NCBI GenBank assembly: GCA_040830545.1
Contig: JBFOMB010000053.1
Coordinates: 1-41,881 of the forward strand
From: HXMU1420-2 sp040830545
GTDB taxonomy: Bacteria > Pseudomonadota > Alphaproteobacteria > Rhodobacterales > Rhodobacteraceae
Direction: 5' to 3'
DNA length: 41,881 nucleotides
Position 1 is the first letter of the stretch. Every line of letters begins with the position of its first letter. Shown one piece after another: positions 31,248-39,413 of this stretch. Made by a program: the position numbers and the translations under genes. The notes under the pieces were generated by a model. That model had not been told where the DNA came from and did no database searches. It was given only the letters and a program-made list of their open reading frames with translations.

Positions 31248-32699
31248 ATGCCCGGGCCGAATGTGATCCTGATTTTCACGGACAATCAGCAGGCCGCGAC
31301 ACTGGGCTGTTATGGCAATTCCGAGGTGCATACCCCCAACATCGACCGCCTGTCGGCCGAGGGCATCCTGTTCGAAAAAGCGTTTTGCGCCAACGCGTTC
31401 TGTTCAGCCTGCCGCGCGTCGGCCCTGACTGGTTTGTTGCCGTCACAGCATGGTGTGCATTCCTGGATCGATGACCGAAACATGCAGGACTGGCCTGCTG
31501 GCTGGCACGCATTGGCTGGGCTGGCCACGTTGCCGGAAGAAATGAAGCGCCTTGGTTATCAGACCGGGATATTCGGAAAGTACCACCTGGGTGACCCACG
31601 CGATCCGGGGCCGGGGTGGGACAGTTGGGTCACCATGGCCGACGGCCACGTCCGAACCTTCTATGACAACGAAATCTGCGACAATGGCGCGATATACGAG
31701 GAACCCGGTCACGCGGTCGACTTCTTCACTGACAAGGCGCTGGATTTCATCGGAACGACAGATGGCCCGTATTTCGCCTACATCCCTTACCCTGCGCCTT
31801 ATGGTCATTGGCCCGCAACCAAGGACGGTCGCCGCAACCGGTACGAGGCGCTGTATGACAACTGCCCCATGCACTCGGTCCCGCGCGAGGGGCTGTCGGC
31901 AGCGGCGGTGCGCAATTACGACATGGTCAAGGGCGGCAGCGGGAAGGGGCTGGATTTCTCACTCCTGATGCGCGCGCCCAATGATTTGCCGACGCTGCGC
32001 AACTACTACAGCCAGATCACCATGATCGATGATGCGGTGGGCCGGCTGGCCGAGGCCGCCCCGGATGCGCTGATCATCTTCACGACGGATCACGGTCTGT
32101 CGCTGGGACACCACGGATTCTGGGGCCATGGCGGGTCGACTTATCCATCGAATCTGCACCTCGCCGCGCATTCCATTCCGATGATCTGCCGTCACCCGGA
32201 CCACATCGCTGCGGGCGAACACTCGCCCGTTTTGGTGTCCAACGTCGACCTCTACGCGACCATCCTGGACTATGTTGGTGGTGCACCCGATGCAGCCCTG
32301 CCCAGCCGGTCCTTTGCCGGGTTTCTGAAAGGCGAAGCCGTTGCGAATTGGGGTGAGGACGAGGTGTTTTCAGAGCAGGAAGAAACACGCGTGATCCGCA
32401 CACCGCAATGGGCTTTCTTCAAGCGGTTCCATCGACAGGACGCACCGGAATTGCAGGACGAATTGTTCAATGTCGTGACCGATCCGGGCGAAACCACGAA
32501 CCTCGCCGGAGACCCGGGTCATGCGCATGTCGTCGCGGAGTTGAGCGCGAGGATCGAGGCGTTTTTTAACCAACACAGCCGCGCGTCAGCAGACATGTGG
32601 TCTGGCGGGCGACCGATCCAGAACTCCATGATGCGCACCTATTGGCAGGACATCTGGGGGCCGGATTGGCAGCCGGTTTATGCCTACGATGACGATTGA
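31248..32699 (+). CDS. Sulfatase (S1/alkaline-phosphatase superfamily), cytoplasmic
   Basis: A 483-residue type I sulfatase. The N-terminal metal motif is NVILIFTDNQ, followed by VHTPNIDRLSAEGILFEKAF, the formylglycine motif C52-S-A54-C-R56 followed by ASALTG, HSWIDD, YQTGIFGKYHLGD and the second metal site in IIFTTDHGLSLGHHGFWGHG. C52 would be oxidised to formylglycine by the enzyme encoded downstream. The motif is the C-x-A-x-R variant, not C-x-P-x-R. There is no signal peptide, so the ester is probably imported by the TRAP system before cleavage. ATG follows GAGGAG at 31236-31241. The stop overlaps the next gene. Confidence 0.93.
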   Translation: MPGPNVILIFTDNQQAATLGCYGNSEVHTPNIDRLSAEGILFEKAFCANAFCSACRASALTGLLPSQHGVHSWIDDRNMQDWPAGWHALAGLATLPEEMKRLGYQTGIFGKYHLGDPRDPGPGWDSWVTMADGHVRTFYDNEICDNGAIYEEPGHAVDFFTDKALDFIGTTDGPYFAYIPYPAPYGHWPATKDGRRNRYEALYDNCPMHSVPREGLSAAAVRNYDMVKGGSGKGLDFSLLMRAPNDLPTLRNYYSQITMIDDAVGRLAEAAPDALIIFTTDHGLSLGHHGFWGHGGSTYPSNLHLAAHSIPMICRHPDHIAAGEHSPVLVSNVDLYATILDYVGGAPDAALPSRSFAGFLKGEAVANWGEDEVFSEQEETRVIRTPQWAFFKRFHRQDAPELQDELFNVVTDPGETTNLAGDPGHAHVVAELSARIEAFFNQHSRASADMWSGGRPIQNSMMRTYWQDIWGPDWQPVYAYDDD

Positions 32700-33465
32700 A
32701 TTCGCCTCGGTTGCCAAGCAAAGTTTCGCAATGGGGGCCATGGACGGACCGCATCCAGAAGACGGAGAAGGACCGCGGCGTAAAATCACCTTGGACACCT
32801 ACGAAATTGCCACGACGACGGTGTCCAATCGGGATTTCGAGGTATTTGTGGGGGCCACCGGATATGTGACTGAGGCAGAGCGCAATGAGGGGAGCCAGGT
32901 TTTCGCCGGGCAACTGACTGACCCCGACGCGCACGCGGTGATAACACCGGTCACGCCATGGTGGCGCTGGGTGCGAGGCGCCTGTTGGCTTTTTCCCGAT
33001 GGGGGCGACCGCGCAGATCCGGACCTCCCGGTGGTGCATGTGTCCTGGCGCGATGCGATGGCTTATAGCGCGTGGAGCGAAGCACGACTGCCCACCGAAG
33101 CAGAATGGGAAGCCGGCGCCGGGGATCAGTCCGGTATAAACCCGCATATCTGGTCGGGCACGTTTCCAGATGGTCCTGAAAAACCGCCTTCACCGATTTC
33201 AGTCCGCGACGCCGTGCCAAACCCGCTTGGCCTGTTGCACGCTTGCGGTAATGTCTGGGAATGGACTGCAGACCGGTTCACCCGCCTGCATTCCCCGCGT
33301 CCGGATCACAACCCCAAGGGACCGCTCAACGGAGACCTGCGCGTGGTCAAGGGCGGGTCATTCTTGTGCTCTCCCAGTTATTGCGCGCGCTTCCGTCCCA
33401 GTTCCCGGCGCGGCGAGAACCCAGGCGCAACAACCAGTCACCTGGGATTCCGGTTGGCGCGGTAG
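32680..33465 (+). CDS. Formylglycine-generating enzyme (sulfatase-modifying factor)
   Basis: A 261-residue FGE/SUMF1-family protein. It contains YEIATTTVSNRDFEVFVGAT, PDLPVVHVSWRDAMAYSAW, RLPTEAEWEAGAGDQ, ACGNVWEWTADRFTRLHSPR and VVKGGSFLCSPSYCARFRPS. The last has C230 and C235 in the C-x4-C spacing of the copper-binding active-site cysteines of aerobic FGEs. The family pattern ends HLGFRLAR. It would convert C52 of the upstream sulfatase to formylglycine. Start is the ATG at 32680, 20 bases inside the sulfatase gene; an ATG at 32689 is equally possible. Confidence 0.93.
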   Translation: MPTMTIEFASVAKQSFAMGAMDGPHPEDGEGPRRKITLDTYEIATTTVSNRDFEVFVGATGYVTEAERNEGSQVFAGQLTDPDAHAVITPVTPWWRWVRGACWLFPDGGDRADPDLPVVHVSWRDAMAYSAWSEARLPTEAEWEAGAGDQSGINPHIWSGTFPDGPEKPPSPISVRDAVPNPLGLLHACGNVWEWTADRFTRLHSPRPDHNPKGPLNGDLRVVKGGSFLCSPSYCARFRPSSRRGENPGATTSHLGFRLAR

Positions 33466-33631
33466 CCCAGACAACCGGACTAGGCTGGCAGTGCATAGCC
33501 TATACATAGAGGGCGACAGAAATTTCTGGACCCGCCTCCGGTCGCTGTGTTCAACTTAAGATGGAGACCGCCACGCTGCCTATTTTTCCTGCGACGGTCG
33601 TTATTTCGCCGATCCCGAGGGGGGAAGTTGC

Positions 33632-36600
33632 ATGCCATTGGACAGTGCCGCCGCCAAAGAACTGACGCAGCAAATTTCGAAAGCCCGCAAAATGCCGATG
33701 AAATTCGGTATCGCGCTGGGCAAGAAGGCTGAAGATACCGCGCTGATAATGCATCACAAAAAGGATGCGGGGTTGCTGTTCAAACAGGCGCGCAAATCTG
33801 ACGGCGTGGAGCCCGCGAAATCCTGCCAGGGCATTGTGACGGTCGAAGGCAACCTGATGACCTTTGCCTGCGAAAGCGACCCGCCCGCCGGGATGAAAAA
33901 GAAAAGCAAGGTCTTCCTCAAGTCCAACAAAATCTCGCTCAAGGTCAAAATCCTCGGCCCAGATGGTCAGGAATTCGAGGCAGGAGAGGACGAAGAAGAC
34001 GGCGATCAGGTTGGTGGTACGGGTGATGGCAGTGATGGAGGTGGTCCGCCTGACGGTCAGCCCGTCACAACCGAACAGGAAAACCCGCTGCAGCAGAAAT
34101 GGGCGGCGGTCGAGGCCCAATTGTCCGCGCGCGTGGCTCAAGCGGCCAGTTCCGGGGCGGTGGACGCCAGCTCCATCCGCGCGGCCTGGGCCATGGCCAT
34201 CGAAAAGGGAAACGCGCAGGACTATGAAACGGCTCTGAAGATTGCAGCCAAAGTGTCAGATGCGCTGAACAAACTGGGTGGCGATGGCAATCGTGCTCCG
34301 GACGCCTCTGATCCGAACGCCGCAAAATGGCAGGTCGCGTCGGCCAAGATGGCGCCAGATGTAGACGCGGCGCTCAAGCGGAACGTCGGGGATGTCAGCA
34401 AAATTCGCGCGGTCTGGGCATTGGCCAACGAACGGGGCAACAATCAGGAATATGTGCCTGCGTTGAAGGCGTTGGGGGCATTGATGCCCCTGCTGAAACA
34501 CGCTGCAGAACAGCCTGACGGACCACCCGAGGTGCAGCAGGGTAGCGTCGCGTCGGCAGCAGCAGCACACGAGTTTTTGGCAAAGTTGCAAGACCTTAAA
34601 GAGGACCTTCGCACGGCGTTCGAGGTTCAGCCACACCGCGCGGCGGACGGTAAGGCTCGCGTGCAGGCGGTGACCGAAGCGGTGAAAGCCAAGGATGCAG
34701 AGGCCGCCGGGAACGCTTTTGACGACGTGACCGGGTTCCTGATCGAAGTCAGTCCGCACATTGAGGCCAAACCTGTTTTTGAAGCTGCCCGACCTGATTT
34801 GGAGGCTCGGACAGCCGCGGTGGTTGACGAGCAAGGCGAAGCGCCCGGAGCTGCGGAGTTGATCACGCAGGCGACCGACGCGCAGCGGGTCGCGTTGACA
34901 GCGGCTGCGGCCAATGACTGGTTCGACGCGAACGAAGCAACCGGCCCATGGAAACGCGCGCTCGACGCGGCAGAAGGCGCGCTGCGGGCAGGCAAGGAAC
35001 GCAAGACGTCATTGCTGGCGGAACTCACCGCTATTGCTGCGCCCGAAGGCGCTTCAGAGGCCGAGGCGAGCGCAATCACCGGCGCCATAGAGGCAGCCCG
35101 TAGCGCATTGGCTGCATCCGTCCCAACGGCTGAGAATTTCACTCTTGCTGAAGGCAAGCGTGACGAGGCCAAGCTGAAACTGGCCGAGGCTACCGCTGCA
35201 ATCGAAAAACGTGCCGCCGCGCGCAAGGCGTTTGACGAGGCTTATGCAGCGGTCAAGGACCAGCTGAATGCGGCGGCGGATCTGGACGCGACGCCCTATG
35301 CCACTGCCGGCACATTCGCCCTGCTGGAAGCCGCCGTTCAGGCCGCAAAGACTGTGCGCACAGCGGCGCAGTCAGTTGGCGACAGCAAAGATGTGTCCGT
35401 TCTGGAAGCGGCAACCGAAAAACTGAAACAATGGCAGCCCAAAGCCGGAGAGGCTGAGGCGAAACGTGCCGGGGCCGCGGCAGAGATCAAGCAGGCTCTG
35501 GTCACACGGTGGGGAGCATTGGGACCCGCGTTCAAGGACCGGGCGAATACCGATCTGGGGTATTTTGCCGGGGACGAAAAAGAAAACGACATCAAGACTT
35601 TGGTCCAGGCCTTCAAAGACTGTGTGACGCAGGTTGAAGCCGCGATTGCGGGGGCAGACCCGGCCAAGCATGTTTCGATGCTGCAACTTGCCAACAGCCT
35701 TGTACCGAAGTGGTACGAATTGCGAGACATGGTCGCCGCTGCAACAACCCGTGTGCAAAAGAGAATGCTCGGTGACCTTGGGGCTGGGGGTGGGCATCAG
35801 GATGGCATCCTTGCGCTCAACGAAAAGAACCCGACCGCAGCCAATAAAGTTCTCGGAATTCTCGGCAAGACCGCAGCGGATTTGGGCAACGCTGTGGTGG
35901 ACCGGGCGTATATCGAAAACAAGGATAAGGAGGTCGCGGATTCTCTGAAGCGCTGGCAGGACCTCGGGGCCGAGATACGGGGATTAAAAACCGCACTGGA
36001 AACGCCAGAAGCCGAGGTGACGGCGTTGAAGGAACAGATTGCCACGCTGGAACAGCAACTGGCGACCGTTCCGGGTCCAGGGCCAAGCCCCGACGGGGGC
36101 ACGCTTCCACCGGTCGATCCCAGGATCGCGCAACTGGCCGAGTTGAATGCGCAACTGACTCCGAAGGAAGAGGCGCTGGTTCTGAAACAGGCCGAACTCA
36201 AGGCCAAGGAAGACACGCAGAATGCCGAGGGCCGGGTCTATCTGAATGCCAAGAAGATGTCCGACGCCGCGAAAAAGCAAAAAGCGGTTCTGGATGCGAT
36301 CAGCTTTGGCCCGCTTTCACCAAATGCAGGTCGTCCGATACCAGACGACCTGGTGACCCGGATCACTGATTTATATGACAAAAACCCGACCATTGCAGCG
36401 GAAACCTGTGACCGCATGGCAGACTGCGTCGACCCCGAGGCGCTGACCGCCTGCGCCGAGGAAATGGCAACCCAGGCCATGAAGCGTTTTGCGTGGGAAG
36501 ACCCCAGCGACCACAAAATGAAGAAACTGAGTCCGGAGCATGCGGAGAAACTGGCCAAGGAGACGTTGAGAAACGCCGCGCATCTGGGTGCGGATTACGT

Positions 36601-38527
36601 TACGCGAGCCAAGGACGCCTATACGCGCGGCGTTCAGTTCCTGCCTGACCCGACCCTTGCCGGTGCAGGCACGTTTGACATCCTTGAAGCCAACCGCGCC
36701 AAGTTGGTGGCGGAAAAGATGCTGGTCGAAAAGCCCGTTGGCCCGGACAGCACGGACACGAAACTGGTCATTGATCCGGACGATCCGGGATTCAAACAGG
36801 CGCTGGATATGATGATGTTCTCCCAAAGGGGGCTGAATAACAACACGGCAATGCTCAGCGAGCATGTCGACAAGTTCAAGGATTTCCTGAAAACCGGCGA
36901 CAATCTGGCCAAGGTTCAGGAGGTGCTGGACAGCGTGACCGCGCCGCCGACCAACGAAGACGCGAAGAAGCTGGTGGCGAAGTCATTGGGAATAACGCCG
37001 CCCGATGTGGTGGACGAAAAGGCCGTCAAACTCGCCATACTGAAGGCGATGGCCACCCCCGTTGCGCAGGAGTCGGTTGGGTCCTGCTTTGCCACTGCCC
37101 CCGTGCGGAAAATGCGCGAGGAAGACCCGCTCGCCGTGATGAAACATTATCGCGATCTGGCAACGACCGGGGAACTGACACCTGCGGTCGGGCGCAAAGT
37201 TCAGGCGGTTACCAGCCTGCCGGAACACGAAGACTGGCTTGCGCGTAGTTTCGAATACACGGTCGCAACAGCTGCGGCGCGGCTGACCTCCTCGCAAGAG
37301 CGCAGGAATGTCACGAACAGCATGTTCTATAGCCCGGATGGGAGAAAAAACTTTGGCGCTCTGGGCGGAGAGCTGGACAGCGGAGACTGGAGCGCGCTGG
37401 AACCCGTGTTGACGCGTAAGGTCGGCGAAGCGTTCACGTTTGTTTATGACCCGATGGTTGGGGCCAGTGGTCCTTCGGCTGACAATTCGTCTGACAAAGG
37501 GTTCTATCGCCTTGTCGACATCGAAAACGAAACGGAAATCACGTCCAAATCGGATTTCATTACCTTCATCAAACGACATGCCGTTGCCGCAGCGGTTGAA
37601 GCAGGGCTTGATGCTACGGCACAAGCCAAGGTTGGCGACTACGTGGACGATGCGGCATTTGCGGATGCAATCATCCAGTTCCTGGGCAAGAACCCGCCCT
37701 GGGATCTGGCCTTTGGCGGATTTGGCGATCAGGCATCCAGTGCAATCCTAGGCGTGCCCAGCAGCACGTCCGCTACTCCGCTGGTATCCAAGGATTCATC
37801 GGACACTGAGGGTCAGCGCGCGGTCAAGGTGCTGAAGAGTATCGTCGAAAATCTGGCCGGCGGGGACAAGATGCAAGTCATCGCGACCCAGGGCCAGCAT
37901 TCGTTCAACGCGATCCCGAACAATGACAGCCTGACTTCGCTGATGACCGGCGATGTTGGGACCAACATCCAGACACAATTGCTGGACAAGGGTGACGCCA
38001 TCAAGACCGCGAAACTGCCCAAGGAACGGGCGGCGTACCTTTATCAGAAACAGGTCTCGGCCCTGCTGAGCCGCGGGTATGAAGACGCGGAAAAGGCTGA
38101 GCTGCGCTCCATTATTGACGCGGTCCCGACCACGGACATGACACCGGGTGAATTGCAGACCTATATCAACGGCAAACTCAACGCGTTTTCTGACAAGGTT
38201 GCTGACCGGCTGGTCGAACAGTGGAAGGCCAAGCAAACCGGAACACCCCCTGCCGACAAGATTGCTGAGGAAAAGGCCAAGAAGCTGGGCGAGGTCAAGA
38301 AATTCGCCGCGGACACCGGTGCCGGAATGATGGTTGCCGAACTGGGTGCACCCGAGTTTGTCATCGCGGATACCAATTGGGGGAATGGGCGGGATCACCA
38401 GTTGTTCGTGATTGCCCCTGATCCCCGGACAGGTGAGCCGAAACTGTGGAAGAAATCCGTGATGGACGGGAAGCTGACGCTGCAAGACTCCGACTGGCTG
38501 GAACGCAAGTGGATCGAAGAGCATTGA
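33632..38527 (+). CDS. Giant modular protein with candidate C-terminal papain-like cysteine peptidase domain
   Basis: A 1631-residue protein I cannot assign to a known family. Regions by eye: residues 1-115, a compact module (SKARKMPMKFGIALGKKAED to KVKILGPDGQEFE); 117-145, an acidic Gly/Asp linker; 157-290, two tandem repeats of 76 residues; about 300-1080, alanine- and glutamate-rich coiled-coil segments (EVTALKEQIATLEQQLATVP); and a globular C-terminal part. There, Q1146-E-S-V-G-S-C1152-F-A matches the papain pattern Q19-x5-C25 exactly in spacing. H1423 (QGQHSF) or H1589 (RDHQLF) and D1580/N1582 (ADTNWG) could complete a triad. No signal peptide or membrane helix. GGGGGGAAG precedes the ATG. 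Possible roles are effector, toxin or housekeeping peptidase. Confidence 0.7.
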   Translation: MPLDSAAAKELTQQISKARKMPMKFGIALGKKAEDTALIMHHKKDAGLLFKQARKSDGVEPAKSCQGIVTVEGNLMTFACESDPPAGMKKKSKVFLKSNKISLKVKILGPDGQEFEAGEDEEDGDQVGGTGDGSDGGGPPDGQPVTTEQENPLQQKWAAVEAQLSARVAQAASSGAVDASSIRAAWAMAIEKGNAQDYETALKIAAKVSDALNKLGGDGNRAPDASDPNAAKWQVASAKMAPDVDAALKRNVGDVSKIRAVWALANERGNNQEYVPALKALGALMPLLKHAAEQPDGPPEVQQGSVASAAAAHEFLAKLQDLKEDLRTAFEVQPHRAADGKARVQAVTEAVKAKDAEAAGNAFDDVTGFLIEVSPHIEAKPVFEAARPDLEARTAAVVDEQGEAPGAAELITQATDAQRVALTAAAANDWFDANEATGPWKRALDAAEGALRAGKERKTSLLAELTAIAAPEGASEAEASAITGAIEAARSALAASVPTAENFTLAEGKRDEAKLKLAEATAAIEKRAAARKAFDEAYAAVKDQLNAAADLDATPYATAGTFALLEAAVQAAKTVRTAAQSVGDSKDVSVLEAATEKLKQWQPKAGEAEAKRAGAAAEIKQALVTRWGALGPAFKDRANTDLGYFAGDEKENDIKTLVQAFKDCVTQVEAAIAGADPAKHVSMLQLANSLVPKWYELRDMVAAATTRVQKRMLGDLGAGGGHQDGILALNEKNPTAANKVLGILGKTAADLGNAVVDRAYIENKDKEVADSLKRWQDLGAEIRGLKTALETPEAEVTALKEQIATLEQQLATVPGPGPSPDGGTLPPVDPRIAQLAELNAQLTPKEEALVLKQAELKAKEDTQNAEGRVYLNAKKMSDAAKKQKAVLDAISFGPLSPNAGRPIPDDLVTRITDLYDKNPTIAAETCDRMADCVDPEALTACAEEMATQAMKRFAWEDPSDHKMKKLSPEHAEKLAKETLRNAAHLGADYVTRAKDAYTRGVQFLPDPTLAGAGTFDILEANRAKLVAEKMLVEKPVGPDSTDTKLVIDPDDPGFKQALDMMMFSQRGLNNNTAMLSEHVDKFKDFLKTGDNLAKVQEVLDSVTAPPTNEDAKKLVAKSLGITPPDVVDEKAVKLAILKAMATPVAQESVGSCFATAPVRKMREEDPLAVMKHYRDLATTGELTPAVGRKVQAVTSLPEHEDWLARSFEYTVATAAARLTSSQERRNVTNSMFYSPDGRKNFGALGGELDSGDWSALEPVLTRKVGEAFTFVYDPMVGASGPSADNSSDKGFYRLVDIENETEITSKSDFITFIKRHAVAAAVEAGLDATAQAKVGDYVDDAAFADAIIQFLGKNPPWDLAFGGFGDQASSAILGVPSSTSATPLVSKDSSDTEGQRAVKVLKSIVENLAGGDKMQVIATQGQHSFNAIPNNDSLTSLMTGDVGTNIQTQLLDKGDAIKTAKLPKERAAYLYQKQVSALLSRGYEDAEKAELRSIIDAVPTTDMTPGELQTYINGKLNAFSDKVADRLVEQWKAKQTGTPPADKIAEEKAKKLGEVKKFAADTGAGMMVAELGAPEFVIADTNWGNGRDHQLFVIAPDPRTGEPKLWKKSVMDGKLTLQDSDWLERKWIEEH
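34100..34489 (+). repeat. Two tandem 76-codon repeats inside the giant protein gene
   Basis: The segment beginning W157 (KWAAVEAQLSARV, then SIRAAWAMAIEKGNAQDYET and ALK) recurs exactly 76 residues later from W233 (KWQVASAKMAPDV, then KIRAVWALANERGNNQEYVP and ALK). Consensus: I-R-A-x-W-A-x-A-x-E-x-G-N-x-Q-x-Y-x2-A-L-K. DNA of the copies has diverged, so the duplication is old. Confidence 0.8.
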
Positions 38528-38563
38528 TGACCCTGCCGTCACACAAAAGGAAAGGTACTCACC

Positions 38564-39013
38564 ATGAGTTCTGGTAGTGAACGAACGGCAACAGTGTTGG
38601 ATGCCGAAGGCGCGCCTGTCGTTCGGATTGGCGAAAATGAGGTGTCGAATGTTGCGGCCCTGATTGACGCTGCGCCTCACCTGAAACAGCCTGATGCTGC
38701 GGAAGAGGCGGCGCTGGCCGTCAATCATCTGTGCGAAGGATCCGATTTCCGGGTCATTCTGAACCCGGATCAGTTTCGTGAAACCTATCTGACGAAACGG
38801 GCTGCGGAAGAAGACAAACCCTGGGACCAGAACCGGCCGCGACTGGGTGACTACGGTCTGGCGGATGTCGACCAGATCGCGGTGCCTGCAACGGATGGCG
38901 ATCAACTGATCTTTTTTGTTCGCGATCAGTACACCGGTCTCCCTTACCGCGTAGCGTTGAAATTCGGTGCAGAAGACGCCGACTATCAGCCCCTGCCGAC
39001 GGTCGCAGAATAG
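38564..39013 (+). CDS. Unrecognised 149-residue protein following the giant gene
   Basis: A soluble, acidic 149-residue protein with no signal peptide or membrane helix that I do not recognise. It has one acidic helical region (PHLKQPDAAEEAALAVNHLC) and a beta-rich end (DGDQLIFFVRDQYTGLPYRV). It begins 36 bases after the giant gene on the same strand behind AAGGAAAGG. Position and size would suit an immunity protein, inhibitor or chaperone of the giant protein; this is inference from layout only. Confidence 0.75.
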   Translation: MSSGSERTATVLDAEGAPVVRIGENEVSNVAALIDAAPHLKQPDAAEEAALAVNHLCEGSDFRVILNPDQFRETYLTKRAAEEDKPWDQNRPRLGDYGLADVDQIAVPATDGDQLIFFVRDQYTGLPYRVALKFGAEDADYQPLPTVAE

Positions 39014-39027
39014 CCTTGGGCGCGGGG

Positions 39028-39399
39028 ATGCGATTGCGCCTTTTGGCCAGCGCTGCCTCAGCAGTGGTCTTGTCGGCGAGCCACATGGCCTATGCTCAGG
39101 GGGACACGTCCAAAGGCGCGCGGGTGTTCAAGAAATGCGCGACCTGCCACAGCACGTCGACCGGTCAGAACAAGCAGGGTCCACATTTGAAAGGCATCTG
39201 GGGACGACCCGCGGGGAAGGTAAGGCGGTACAATTACTCGTCCGCCATGCGCAAGGCGGGGCTCGTCTGGGAAGACGCAACGCTGCGGGCGTTTCTGACC
39301 GATCCGGGCGGTACGGTTCCGGGGACAAAAATGTCATTTTCCGGGATCAAGAATCAGGACGATCTGACCAACCTGTTGGCCTACCTGAGGGGTTTGTAG
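39028..39399 (+). CDS. Class I c-type cytochrome, exported
   Basis: A 123-residue soluble cytochrome c. A signal peptide (RLRLLASAASAVVLSASHMA) precedes mature GDTSKGARVFKKCATCHSTS with the C-x-x-C-H haem site, GPHLKGIWGRPAGKV, YSSAMRKAGLVWEDATLRAF and GTKMSFSGIKNQDDLTNLLA, whose Met is the sixth ligand. It resembles cytochrome c2/c-552 of alphaproteobacteria. The ATG at 39028 begins the signal peptide, 14 bases after the previous stop. It reads on from the giant gene and its partner but has no obvious functional link to them. Confidence 0.92.
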   Translation: MRLRLLASAASAVVLSASHMAYAQGDTSKGARVFKKCATCHSTSTGQNKQGPHLKGIWGRPAGKVRRYNYSSAMRKAGLVWEDATLRAFLTDPGGTVPGTKMSFSGIKNQDDLTNLLAYLRGL

Positions 39400-39413
39400 C
39401 AGCTTGCGGTCGT

